A DNA stretch of 64,000 bases from contig NZ_JBHLJR010000004.1 in NCBI RefSeq assembly GCF_043677095.1, positions 372,001 through 436,000 of the forward strand, given 5' to 3'. The position numbers were made by a program, and so were the translations under genes. Numbering within the stretch: the first letter of the stretch is position 1; each line of letters opens with the position of its first letter. Shown piece after piece: positions 51,340 through 60,573 of this stretch. The notes under the pieces are model-generated. The model was not told where the DNA came from, did not search any database, and worked only from the letters and a program-made list of their open reading frames with translations. Origin of the DNA: Natronococcus roseus. Lineage in GTDB: Archaea > Halobacteriota > Halobacteria > Halobacteriales > Natrialbaceae.

Positions 51340-52044
51340 ATGGCCGATCAGAAGGTCGCGATCGTAACGGCGGCCGGAAGCGGTATCGGGGAGGCGTGCG
51401 CCCGGCGACTGGCCGACGAGGGATACACGCCGGTGCTGTTGTCGCCGTCGGGTAGCGCCGTCGAGGTCGCAAACGACCTCGGCGGGGACGGGTTCGAGGG
51501 ATCGGTGACCGACCCCGACGATCTGGCGGCTCTCGTCGAAACGACCCGCGAACGCTACGGGCGCATCGACGCGGTGGTGAACAACACTGGTCACCCGCCC
51601 TCGGGCGATCTCCTCGAGATCGCCGACGAGGAGTGGTACGAGGGGCTGGACCTCGCGCTGTTGAACGTCGTGCGTATGGCTCGACTCGTCACGCCCATCA
51701 TGGACGAACGGGGTGGCGGATCGATTGTGAACGTCTCCACGTTCTCGGCGTTCGAACCGTCGCTCGAGTTCCCCGTCTCGTCGGTGGCTCGAGCCGGACT
51801 CGGGAGTTTTACCAAGCTCTACGCCGACCGGTACGCGGCGAAGGGAATCCGGATGAACACGGTCCAGCCCGGGTTCGTCGACAGCTACGACGTCGACGAG
51901 GAAACGAGGGAGCGAATCCCGATGGGACGGCCGGCGCGAACCGCCGAAATCGCGGACGCCGTCGCGTACCTGCTCTCGCCCGCCTCGAGCTACGTCACCG
52001 GGCAGAACATCCGCGTCGACGGGGGGCTGACGTCGTCCGTCTGA
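51340..52044 (+). CDS. SDR-fold protein with altered active site
   Basis: The 234-aa protein has the cofactor motif VTAAGSGIGEACARRLADEG, VVNNTG instead of NNAG, and the catalytic Ser133 in VNVSTFSAF. Where the Tyr-x-x-x-Lys pair belongs it has PVSSVARAGL, that is Ser147 and Arg151. It therefore lacks both residues that normally do the chemistry. It may be a binding or regulatory protein, or use another mechanism. A single gene. Confidence 0.85.
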   Translation: MADQKVAIVTAAGSGIGEACARRLADEGYTPVLLSPSGSAVEVANDLGGDGFEGSVTDPDDLAALVETTRERYGRIDAVVNNTGHPPSGDLLEIADEEWYEGLDLALLNVVRMARLVTPIMDERGGGSIVNVSTFSAFEPSLEFPVSSVARAGLGSFTKLYADRYAAKGIRMNTVQPGFVDSYDVDEETRERIPMGRPARTAEIADAVAYLLSPASSYVTGQNIRVDGGLTSSV

Positions 52045-52084
52045 ACGCACCAGTTTCGGCTACGGCGCCCACTCTTGTCGAACG

Positions 52085-53596
52085 CTACTGTCCACCACGA
52101 GCTTGCTCGACCGCGTAGCCGGCGTTGAGTACCGTCGCGTCGTCGAACCGCGCGCCGACGAGCATCAGCCCGATCGGGAGCCCGTCGACCTCGCCCGCGG
52201 GGACGCTGATGCCGGGGTGGCCGGTGCGGTTGAACGGCGAGGTGTTGGCCGGCACGTCGGTCTCGAGGAGCCGATCGAACGCGTCCCGATCGGGGTCGTG
52301 TTCGGGCGCGGTCACGTCCGTCGTCGGCATCGCGAGGACGTCGTACTCCTCGAGGGCCGCGTCGTACTGTTCGGCCAGCTCGAGCATCAGGTTCATTCCC
52401 GCCGCGTAGTACCGAGAGTGGTACCGACTGAGGGTGTACAGCCCCTGGAGCAGCTTGAGCTTGAGGTTCGGCGGGAAGTCGTAGCCCTGCGCCCGCTGGA
52501 ACTTGCCGAAGGCCTCGACCCACGAGGTGCTGTACCAGGCCTTCCAGCCGTGGCCGATCCCCTGGCCCATCATCGCGGCGACCAGCCCCTCGTTCGTACA
52601 GATCGTGTGGATCGTGTCGGCGTCCTCGTGTAGCGGAATCGAGACCTCCTCGACGGTCGCGCCGCGTTCCTCGAGCAGGCTGATCGCGTCCCGAACCTGC
52701 TCGTCGACGCCAGGATCGCCGTCGGGTTTGTCGAACCCCTCCTCGAGAACACCCACTGAAAGGTCCGAGACGTCGCCGTCGAGGGCGTCCTGGTAGCGTT
52801 CGGTCGGGACGTCCGTCGGTCGCCGGAGGTGTGCCGCGTTGCTGCCGGCAATTTCGGTGAGCATCTCCGCGGCCGTCTCGACGTCGGGGGTCATCGGTCC
52901 CGGGTGGTCGATCGTGTGCTCGAGGCCGACGCAGCCGGTGTAGGGGACCAGGCCGTAGGTCGGCTTGTGGCCGACGATCCCACACAGCGAGGCGGGGATC
53001 CGGATGCTCCCGCCCTGGTCGCTTCCGATCGCGGCGTCGACCTCGCCCTCGACGACCGCGACCGCGCTTCCCCCACTCGACCCGCCCGCGAGGTAGTCGT
53101 CGTCGCGGGGGTTCGTGATCGGGCCGAACGCGGTGTGACCGACCCGCGTGACGGCCATGTCGTCCATGTTCGTCTTCCCGACGACGTCGGCCCCGGCCTC
53201 GAGCAGCCGGCTGACCACCGTCGCGTCGGCGTTCGGAACGTACCCCTCGACGACGTTCGAGCCGCAGGTCATCTCGACGCCGGCGACCGCGACGTTGTCC
53301 TTGATCGCGACCTCCCAGTTCGACAACGGCCCGTCCTCGTCGCCCTCGACCTCGCACTTCGTGACCCAGGCGTTGTGGGGATCCTCGTCGTCGTCGAGCC
53401 GGGTTCCCGGGTTTCGGGGTCGGGTTCGCGTGATCGGCCCGCGAGGTTCGGGATCGTACGCCTGGATCGTCTCGTACTCCTCGAGGTTGTCGGTGAGCTG
53501 CTCGTGGTAGAACTCGACTTCTCCCGGCGTGAGGTCGAGGAACAGCTCCTCGCCCAGCTCCCGGATGTCGTCCTCGGACGGCGGACGGATTGGCAT
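52085..53596 (-). CDS. Amidase signature family enzyme
   Basis: The 503-aa enzyme has the Ser-cisSer-Lys triad: Lys99 in VAIKDNVAV, the cis-Ser in LAGGSSGGSAVAV, and the nucleophile Ser197 in SDQGGSIRIPASLCG. The fold is shared with GatA, but no GatC is adjacent and the C-terminal part differs, so it is more likely a general amidase. Substrate unknown. It is convergent with the SDR gene. Confidence 0.88.
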   Translation of the reverse strand: MPIRPPSEDDIRELGEELFLDLTPGEVEFYHEQLTDNLEEYETIQAYDPEPRGPITRTRPRNPGTRLDDDEDPHNAWVTKCEVEGDEDGPLSNWEVAIKDNVAVAGVEMTCGSNVVEGYVPNADATVVSRLLEAGADVVGKTNMDDMAVTRVGHTAFGPITNPRDDDYLAGGSSGGSAVAVVEGEVDAAIGSDQGGSIRIPASLCGIVGHKPTYGLVPYTGCVGLEHTIDHPGPMTPDVETAAEMLTEIAGSNAAHLRRPTDVPTERYQDALDGDVSDLSVGVLEEGFDKPDGDPGVDEQVRDAISLLEERGATVEEVSIPLHEDADTIHTICTNEGLVAAMMGQGIGHGWKAWYSTSWVEAFGKFQRAQGYDFPPNLKLKLLQGLYTLSRYHSRYYAAGMNLMLELAEQYDAALEEYDVLAMPTTDVTAPEHDPDRDAFDRLLETDVPANTSPFNRTGHPGISVPAGEVDGLPIGLMLVGARFDDATVLNAGYAVEQARGGQ

Positions 53597-53703
53597 ACCT
53601 ACTCATCACCGCTACAACAAAAAGGGATTCAGCATGACCCTGCGCAGTCGATTCCGTCGCGAGAGCCGACTGCGGGGAGCCGTCGCTCCGCGGACTCGGC
53701 GAG

Positions 53704-54717
53704 CTAGACGAGCGCCTCGAGGTCGGTCGGCCGCTCGAGCAGTCGGTACTCGCCGTCGTCGTACGCGACGACGTCCTCGTGGCGGAGGTGATCGAGGTGG
53801 GCGTAGGCCTCGCCGGGGCCGTGGACGATGTGGATCCCCTCGAGGTCGCCAAAGAGGTGGGCGCTGACCGTCCAGGCGTCGGCCTGCCCGTGCTCCTCGA
53901 GGACGTCGAGGACGTTTCCGGTCCGCTCGCGGTGGTGGTCGAGGATCGTCCGCGCGCGCTCCGAGGGGTCCTCGATGGGATCGCGGTGGCCCGGCCAGAC
54001 CCGATCGTACTCCCGGTCGATAAACGCCCGCAGCGTCTCGGCGTAGCGCTCGAGAGGGCGCTCGACCCGAACGTCGGCACCGCCGACGTTCGGGGTGTAG
54101 ACGGGGAGGACGGCGTCGCCGACGAACGCCTCTCCGCCAGTTCGCGAGTCCCCGTCAGTCCCCTCTCCGCGGCGGTCCGTCTCCGCGGCGTCGCCGATCT
54201 CGAAACAGCAGAGTCCAGCCGCGTGACCGGGCGCGTGGACCGTCTCGAGGGTCGTTCCGCCGACCTCGAGGACGGTTCCGTCCTCGATGGGGGTCGGCTC
54301 CGCGGGCAGCCCCTCGATGTGGACCGAGCCGTCGAGAAACGCGAGCAGCTCTTCGCGGGCGTCCTCGGGAAGCCCCCACTCCTCGAGCAGCGTCTCGCGG
54401 CGGTCCTCGAGGGCGGCGACGGCCTCTTCGTCCTGTTCGACGAGGGGAGCGTCGGCCTCGTGGACGTACACCGTCGCGTCGCTCTCGCGTTGAATCTCTC
54501 CCGCCAGTCCCGCGTGATCGACGTGGAAGTGCGTGAGCACGATGTCGTCGACGTCGGCGAACTCGTAGCCCCGTTCGGCCAGCCCGTCCCGGAGGTCGGC
54601 CCGGATGTCGTCGGTCGAGACGCCGGTGTCGACCAGGGCGAGCTCGTCTCCGTCGGCGAGGACGTAGGCGTTGTTCCGTCCCTCGAACTCCTCGTTGCCC
54701 AGCGTGATCCTGTCCAT
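53704..54717 (-). CDS. MBL-fold hydrolase with C-terminal winged helix
   Basis: The 337-aa protein starts MDRITLGNEEFEGRNNAYVL, has the metal motif THFHVDHAGL, the His in VHAPGHAAGLCCFE, the Asp in EAFVGDAVLP and the last His in VWPGHRDPIE. The final 70 residues form a small winged helix (HGQADAWTVSAHLFGDLEGI), as in LACTB2-type hydrolases. Substrate unknown. It sits between the amidase and gatB genes with its own start. Confidence 0.85.
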   Translation of the reverse strand: MDRITLGNEEFEGRNNAYVLADGDELALVDTGVSTDDIRADLRDGLAERGYEFADVDDIVLTHFHVDHAGLAGEIQRESDATVYVHEADAPLVEQDEEAVAALEDRRETLLEEWGLPEDAREELLAFLDGSVHIEGLPAEPTPIEDGTVLEVGGTTLETVHAPGHAAGLCCFEIGDAAETDRRGEGTDGDSRTGGEAFVGDAVLPVYTPNVGGADVRVERPLERYAETLRAFIDREYDRVWPGHRDPIEDPSERARTILDHHRERTGNVLDVLEEHGQADAWTVSAHLFGDLEGIHIVHGPGEAYAHLDHLRHEDVVAYDDGEYRLLERPTDLEALV

Positions 54718-54812
54718 ACCGAGTAGGAAACGGCTACCCGCTATTAGTTTGCGCGATAACAAAACGCCCGTCGGCGCGGTCGGGCCGCCCTCGATCGGGG
54801 GACGAGGGGTGG

Positions 54813-56309
54813 CTACTCCTCGAGTTCGGCCCGCAGCAGCTGGTTGACGTCGCCAGGATCCGCGCTGCCGCCGGTCTTTTGCATCACCTGGCCGACCAGG
54901 AAGTTGATCGCGCCGTCGTCGCCCGACTCGTAGTCCGCGACCGCCTCGGGGTTCTCCTCGACGGCCTCGGTGACGGCCTGCTGGACCTCGTCTTCGCCGG
55001 TCTTGCCCAGCCCCTCCGCTTCGACGATCTCGTCTGGCTCCTTCCCGTCGTCGAGCATCCCTCGCAGCACCGTCTCGCGGGCGTTTTTCGCCGTGATCTC
55101 GTCCTCGGCGACGAGTTCGACGAGCCGGGTGACCTCCTCGAGCCGGCCCTCGATGTCCGTGATCTCCATGTCGCGGTAGTTGAGCTCGCCGAGCAGGTTG
55201 TCGGCGACCCAGGTCGCGGCAAGGTCGGGATCGTACTCGCCGGCGACGTCCTCGTAGAAGTCCGCGACCTGTTTCGTCGAGGTGAGCTTGGAGGCGGCCT
55301 CGTCGCTCAGTCCGTACTCCTCCTCGAACCGTTCGCGCCGGGCGGTCGGCAGTTCGGGGATCGCGATCTCTTCCTTCCAGCCCGAGACCCGCAGCGGCGG
55401 CAGGTCGGCCTCCTCGAAGTAGCGGTAGTCCTTCTCCTCTTCCTTCGAGCGCATCGAGACGGTGATCCCCCGCGACTCGTCCCAGTGGCGGGTCTCCTGT
55501 TCGACCGCGCGGCCGCGCTGGATCGCGTTCTTCTGGCGGGTCTCCTCGTAGGCCAGGGCCTTCTGGGCCCCCTTGTGACTCGAGATGTTCTTGACCTCCG
55601 TGCGGTTCGCTGCGGCGAGGGCGTCCGGTCCGATCTCGGTGACGTCGTCGCTCTCGATCTCCTCGGCGGGGATGATCGAGAGGTTGGCGTCGATCCGGAG
55701 GCTGCCGTCGCGCTCGGCCTCGAAGACGCCCAGGTACTCGAGGACCTCCTCGAGCTCCGAGAGGAACGCTCGCACCTCGTCGGGGCTGCGGAAGTCGGGT
55801 GCCGTGACGATCTCCATCAGGGGCGTCCCCGCGCGGTTGTAGTCGACGAGCGTGTACTCCGCGGAGTCGATCCCGCCGCCACCGCCGACGTGTTGCAGAC
55901 TTCCCGGATCCTCCTCGAGGTGGGCCCGTTCGATCGTCACGGTACGGCGGTCGCCCTCGACGCTGATCTCGAGGCCCCCCTCCTGGCAGATCGGCTCGTC
56001 GTACTGGGTAATCTGGAAGTTCTTGGGCAGGTCGGGGTAGTAGTAGTTCTTCCGGTGGAACCGCGTCTCCTCGGGAATGTCGGCGTCGATCGCCTTCCCG
56101 ATCTTCACCGCGGCCTCGACGGCGCCCTCGTTCAGGACGGGAAGGGCGCCCGGCAGGCCGAGACAGATCGGGCAGACGTTCTCGTTCGGCTCGTCGGTCG
56201 CCTCGGTCGAACAGCCACAGAAGATCTTCGTGTCGGTCTCCAGCTGGACGTGGACCTCGAGCCCGATGACGGTGACGAGGTCGCCCTGCTGGACGGTCTG
56301 GGCAGTCAT
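54813..56309 (-). CDS. gatB: Asp/Glu-tRNA amidotransferase subunit B
   Basis: The 498-aa subunit has the N-terminal kinase/phosphorylation signature VIGLEVHVQLETDTKIFCGC, the zinc site CGCSTE..CPICLGLPG, and YDEPICQEGGLEI. The C-terminal YqeY-like domain binds tRNA (LVGQVMQKTGGSADPG). GatCAB turns Glu-tRNA(Gln) or Asp-tRNA(Asn) into the amide form. ATG 56309 was chosen; the upstream extension is not homologous. Confidence 0.95.
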   Translation of the reverse strand: MTAQTVQQGDLVTVIGLEVHVQLETDTKIFCGCSTEATDEPNENVCPICLGLPGALPVLNEGAVEAAVKIGKAIDADIPEETRFHRKNYYYPDLPKNFQITQYDEPICQEGGLEISVEGDRRTVTIERAHLEEDPGSLQHVGGGGGIDSAEYTLVDYNRAGTPLMEIVTAPDFRSPDEVRAFLSELEEVLEYLGVFEAERDGSLRIDANLSIIPAEEIESDDVTEIGPDALAAANRTEVKNISSHKGAQKALAYEETRQKNAIQRGRAVEQETRHWDESRGITVSMRSKEEEKDYRYFEEADLPPLRVSGWKEEIAIPELPTARRERFEEEYGLSDEAASKLTSTKQVADFYEDVAGEYDPDLAATWVADNLLGELNYRDMEITDIEGRLEEVTRLVELVAEDEITAKNARETVLRGMLDDGKEPDEIVEAEGLGKTGEDEVQQAVTEAVEENPEAVADYESGDDGAINFLVGQVMQKTGGSADPGDVNQLLRAELEE

Positions 56310-56529
56310 TGGACCTCGATTCGGGCCGGGGCCGGTAAAACATAACGGAGCGAGGGCGTCGCGCGGGAACGGAAAGCACGTTCGCCTCGAACGCCGGACG
56401 GTAGCATCGGTTCGACAGCTGTACGGTGATCTCGCAGTCACGGCTGTCGTCGCCCGCTGGAACGGCGGGATCGACTTCTCGAGCGGGTCGACACGGAGTA
56501 TCGGCCGTCCGCCAGCGTTGTCCGCTCGA

Positions 56530-57111
56530 TCAGCGCTCGTCCGAGCGCGTCGCAGTGGTAACCGCGAGAAAGAGGAAGTACGCGAGCGCGGCGACGACGA
56601 TCGAGACGGCGAGGACGGTCACGCCGACGAATCCCTCGAGCGCCGCCTCGGGTCGCTCGAAGAGGTACGCGCCGCCCTCGATGGCGAGGACGACCAGCCC
56701 GCCGTAGACCGCGGTGAACGCGACCGCCCGGACGAGCGCTTCCCCGTCGTACCCCGGGCTTCGAAAGAGTTCGACCACGAACAGCAACGCGAGCGCCAGC
56801 ACGTGAACCGCCTCGGGGTCAAGTGGTTCGAGAATCTCCGATTCTCGTCATCACGGAAATCGAAGATTTCCGGACGACCCCGAGGCACTCGGCCTGCTCC
56901 GCCTGTAGAACGGCTCGGGAACGGCCCCGAAACCGACGGCGCTCACGGCGAGGTAGCCGTAGTACGCGAGCGCGAGCAACGCCCCGCCGAGCAGGGTCAT
57001 CGAGAGGCCGTACCCGCTGGCGTCGTCGACCGCCGGCGTCGCGAACTCTATCCCGTCGCTCGCGTCGTCCGGCGGGTTCGAATCGGATCCGTCGATCTCG
57101 TCCTCGGGCAT
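56530..57111 (-). pseudogene. Membrane-protein gene interrupted by a hairpin element
   Basis: Two frame-matched parts lie either side of the element at 56810-56886. The first (57111 to 56851) encodes MPEDEIDGSDSNPPDDASDG and one membrane helix (LSMTLLGGALLALAYYGYLA), then ends in TGA TGA inside the element. The second (from GTG 56802 to 56530) encodes three helices beginning VLALALLFVVELF. Both have the same frame, so removing about one element length would restore one four-helix protein. Reading them as two separate small genes is possible. Family not recognised. Confidence 0.6.
56810..56886. repeat. 77-bp double-hairpin element with 11-bp inverted ends
   Basis: Perfect 11-bp inverted ends (GCCTCGGGGTC, 56810-56820; GACCCCGAGGC, 56876-56886) enclose two hairpins: GAGAATC-TCC-GATTCTC (56830-56846) and GGAAATC-GAA-GATTTCC (56855-56871). 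The spacer between them holds two consecutive TGA codons in the frame of the host gene. No transposase nearby. Confidence 0.75.
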
Positions 57112-57356
57112 GGCTCTGTACGTCGATTCGACCCCCATCCTTAGAAACATTCGCCACGTTACACGTGAGATCGCCGACGACGGTGCCGCCTCAGCGGTCG
57201 CCGACCGGTCCTCGGTCTCCCACTCGAGGTCCTCGAGTTACGTCACGAGGACTCGAGTGCGGTCCGCTTCGGGAGCACGCACCCGGTCTGCGTTCGAGAA
57301 GACGTGCCCTCAGACGGGTTCGAAACGGCCCCGACGACCGTCCGCGGTACTCGCTT

Positions 57357-58373
57357 CTACTCGTCCTCGAAGTCCTCGAACTCGAGATCCAGCTCGTCGA
57401 AGAGCTCGACGACCAGCTCGTAGTCGTCCCTGTCGGCCTCCTCGATGCCGGTAAACCAGAGCTCGTAGTCCTCGTCGACGTCCTCGGGAATGAGGTCCTC
57501 CTCCTCGGCGTCGAGCAGCGCCTCCCTGACGTCGTCGCGAACGGGCTCGTCCCAGTCGCTCCGGGCCGTGATCGGCGCCCGCGGGAGCGGGTCCGAGACG
57601 GCGACTAGCTGGAGTTCCTCCGCGCCGTCCTCGAGGGCGCTCCCCGCGTCGTCGTACTCCGCGGAGTGTTCGACGAACTCCTCGTGTTCGTCGAACTGCT
57701 CCTGGGGGATCTGCGGCGCGGAGGCGAACGCCCCCGTTGCCGCGGCCGCGACGGTGTCGTCGTTGATCATCTGTTCGCGAGTCGTATCGTGGTCGTCCGC
57801 GGTCTGGATCTCCAGATCGTTCGCGTCGCCCTGCGGGAAATCGCCGATGTCCAGCCCGGCCTCGCTCAGCATCATCGCCGGCGCGAGCGTCCCGCTGAAC
57901 GACAGGAGCGCGCCGGTGGCCATCGTCTCGCCTGCGAGGTCGTCGATCGTTTCGATCCCGCTGTCGGGCGTGGTGATGATCGTCGAGAAGTACAGCGGCC
58001 CGCCGAAGGCCGTCCGCATCCCGACGACGTCGGCGAACTCCTGGCTCCCCGGGAGCCCCGTCGGCGACGTGTCGGCGATCTCGGCCTGGTTGGTGTTGAG
58101 CGCCTCGAAGGTCTCGACGTAGCTGCCGGCACGAATCAGTTCGATCTCGGCGCCGGTTTCCTCCTCGAGGTACTCCTTCATCGGCGTGTACTCCTCGACG
58201 ATGTCGGTCTGTTCTTCTGCCGGGTTGAGGACGAACCGAACCGGATCGTCGTCCTCCCTGCCGCCGCCGTCGCCCTCTCCGAGGCAGCCGGCCAGGCCCG
58301 CGAATGCGATCCCGCCGGTCGCGGTCAGAAACGTTCGCCGAGTGTTGGTACCACGACGTGGTAGCTTCGCCAT
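57357..58373 (-). CDS. PhnD-type phosphonate/phosphite-binding lipoprotein
   Basis: The 338-aa protein has a Tat lipobox signal (RRTFLTATGGIAFAGLAGC) and the PhnD pattern: EYTPMKEYLEEETGAEIELI, the ligand loop ADTSPTG (PhnD often has a Ser-rich loop here), then TIDDLAGETMATGALLSFSG. It captures phosphonate, phosphite or a similar anion outside the cell. No PhnC ATPase or PhnE permease gene is in the window, so it is an orphan binding protein. An acidic C-terminal tail ends FEDFEDE. Confidence 0.85.
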   Translation of the reverse strand: MAKLPRRGTNTRRTFLTATGGIAFAGLAGCLGEGDGGGREDDDPVRFVLNPAEEQTDIVEEYTPMKEYLEEETGAEIELIRAGSYVETFEALNTNQAEIADTSPTGLPGSQEFADVVGMRTAFGGPLYFSTIITTPDSGIETIDDLAGETMATGALLSFSGTLAPAMMLSEAGLDIGDFPQGDANDLEIQTADDHDTTREQMINDDTVAAAATGAFASAPQIPQEQFDEHEEFVEHSAEYDDAGSALEDGAEELQLVAVSDPLPRAPITARSDWDEPVRDDVREALLDAEEEDLIPEDVDEDYELWFTGIEEADRDDYELVVELFDELDLEFEDFEDE

Positions 58374-58507
58374 ATCCCGTACCGAGAGTCGATCAGTATA
58401 AAATCAACGAGATGCGGCCGCGGGCGTTTCGTACGACGGCTCGTCTCGGCGACTGATCTGGAACACCGAGCGGGTCGGGTTCGCTTCCAATACCGGTTCG
58501 GTCGGAC

Positions 58508-60565
58508 CTACCGCGCGTCCTCGAGGTCCTCGAGCGCGTCGGGGTTCTCGATGCTGCTCATATCGCCCAGATCCTCGCCCGTGTAGGTCGCCTGGATCGC
58601 CCGGCGGATGATCTTGCCCGACTGAGTCTTGGGGAACTCGTCGACGAACAGCACCTCGCGCGGGCGGAACGGCTTTCCGAGCTCCTCGCCGACCTGTGCG
58701 CGCAGCTCCTCACGGAGGTCGTCGCTTTCCTCGCGGCCGTCCTCGAGGATGACGTAGGTGACGACCGCAGTACCCGTGGTGTCGTCCGGGGCGCCGATCG
58801 CCGCGGCCTGATTGACCGCCTCGTGGTCGATCAGCGCGCCTTCGACCTCGGCGGGGCCCACCTTCCGGCCCGCGACGTTCAGGGCGTCGTCGGCCCGGCC
58901 GTGGAGGAACCAGAAGCCGTCGGGATCCTTCTGGGCCCAGTCGCCGTGGTTCCACATGTCGTCGAACCGCGACCAGTACTCCTCGAGGTAGCGCTCGTCG
59001 CCCGACCACAGCGACTTGGTCATCGACGGACACGAATCGCGGGCGACGAGGTAGCCCCGTTCGTTGTCCTCCCTGACCGACTCCCCGGTCGCGTCGACGA
59101 TGTCGATGTCCATGCCGAGACCGGGTCCACCGAGCGTGCAGGGTTTCAGCGGCTCGGTCGGCATCGGCATCAGGAAGCAGCCACAGATCTCGGTGCCGCC
59201 GGAGATGTTGATGATCGGGGCCTCGCCGCCTCCGACGTTCTCGTAGAACCACTGCCAGGACTCCGGGTCCCAGGGTTCGCCCGTCGACCCCAGCAACCGG
59301 AGCGAGGAGAGGTCGTGGTCCTCGAGCCACTCGTCGCCGTGTTTCCGGAGCGCTCGAATCGCCGTCGGCGAGATCCCGAACTGGGTTAGCTCGTGGCGGT
59401 CGATCATCTCCCAGAACCGATCGGGCTGCGGGTGATCGGGCGCACCCTCGTACATGAAGACGGTGCCGCCGAAGGTGTGGGTTCCGATCAGCGTCCAGGG
59501 CCCCATCATCCAGCCGATGTCGGAGACCCAGAAGAACCGATCCGAGGGCTTGAGATCCATCCCGAAGTGGACCTCCTTCGGACACTGGACCTGGACGCCC
59601 GCGTGGGTGTGGACGATCCCCTTGGGCTTGCCCGTCGTCCCCGACGAGTACAGCAGCATCGACTCCTGATCCGACGGGAGGGACTTCGTCTCGTACTCGT
59701 CGGACTGGCTCTCGACGGCGTCAGCCCACCACTCGTCGCGGTCGTCGGTCCAGGGAACGTCGCCGTCGTCATTGCTACCCAACCGATCGAAGACGATCAC
59801 GTCCTCGACGTAGCCGGCCTCCTCGATCGCCTCGTCGGCCGACCCCTTCAGTCGGACGGGACTCCCCCGTCGGTAGAAGCCGTCGCCGGTAAACAGCACC
59901 GAACACTCCGAGTCGGCGATCCGGGTCGCCGTGGCGTCGACGCCGAAACCGGAGAAGATCGGCACCGCGATCGCGCCGACCTTGAAACAGCCGTAGAGGA
60001 TCGAGGCGACCTCCGGGACCATCGGCATGTAGAGCCCGACCGTATCGCCCGTCTCGATCCCTCGCTCCTCGAGGGCGTTCGCGACCTGATTCGACTGCCG
60101 ACGAAGCTCGTGGTAGGTGATCTCGCGAACCTCGCCGTCCTCGCCCTCCCAGATGGTCGCGACCGTGTTTCGCCGCTCCTCGTCGCGGGCGGCGTGGCGG
60201 TCGGCGACGTTGTGGGCGAGGTTGAGCTCGCCGCCGGGGTACCAGTCGGTGAACTGGGGTCCCCCGCGGCTCGCGGTTTCACCGCTCGCGTCGTCCGAGG
60301 CGCTTTGCGCCTCGCTGTCGTCTCTGACTTCGTCGTACTCCTCGTAGAACTCGATCCCGAGGTAGTCGACCAGCTCGTCCCAGAACCAGTCGACGCCGCT
60401 CTCTGGCTCGCCCTCGAGTTCGGTCGTCGTCCGCTCGATCAGCGCCTCGTAGTCGTCGATTCCGTACTCCCGCATGAACGCGGCGACGTTGGTCGATTCG
60501 ACGAACTCCTCGCTCGGTTCGTGAACGATCTCGTCGACGTCTTCCAGACTGGTGTTTCCTCCCAT
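58508..60565 (-). CDS. Acyl-CoA synthetase, acetyl-CoA-synthetase-like (ACS/AMP-binding)
   Basis: The 685-aa enzyme has the ATP-binding loop YSSGTTGKPKG, the ISGGTEICGCF segment, and the conserved C-terminal lysine in KTQSGKIIRR, which is normally acetylated to switch such enzymes off. It activates a short-chain acid with ATP and CoA. An acidic loop (DDSEAQSASDDASGE) is inserted near residue 88. A GTG at 60577 overlaps the SDR stop by 4 bp; ATG 60565 is the alternative start. It is the second gene of an operon with the SDR. Confidence 0.9.
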   Translation of the reverse strand: MGGNTSLEDVDEIVHEPSEEFVESTNVAAFMREYGIDDYEALIERTTTELEGEPESGVDWFWDELVDYLGIEFYEEYDEVRDDSEAQSASDDASGETASRGGPQFTDWYPGGELNLAHNVADRHAARDEERRNTVATIWEGEDGEVREITYHELRRQSNQVANALEERGIETGDTVGLYMPMVPEVASILYGCFKVGAIAVPIFSGFGVDATATRIADSECSVLFTGDGFYRRGSPVRLKGSADEAIEEAGYVEDVIVFDRLGSNDDGDVPWTDDRDEWWADAVESQSDEYETKSLPSDQESMLLYSSGTTGKPKGIVHTHAGVQVQCPKEVHFGMDLKPSDRFFWVSDIGWMMGPWTLIGTHTFGGTVFMYEGAPDHPQPDRFWEMIDRHELTQFGISPTAIRALRKHGDEWLEDHDLSSLRLLGSTGEPWDPESWQWFYENVGGGEAPIINISGGTEICGCFLMPMPTEPLKPCTLGGPGLGMDIDIVDATGESVREDNERGYLVARDSCPSMTKSLWSGDERYLEEYWSRFDDMWNHGDWAQKDPDGFWFLHGRADDALNVAGRKVGPAEVEGALIDHEAVNQAAAIGAPDDTTGTAVVTYVILEDGREESDDLREELRAQVGEELGKPFRPREVLFVDEFPKTQSGKIIRRAIQATYTGEDLGDMSSIENPDALEDLEDAR

Positions 60566-60573
60566 CGTCACTC

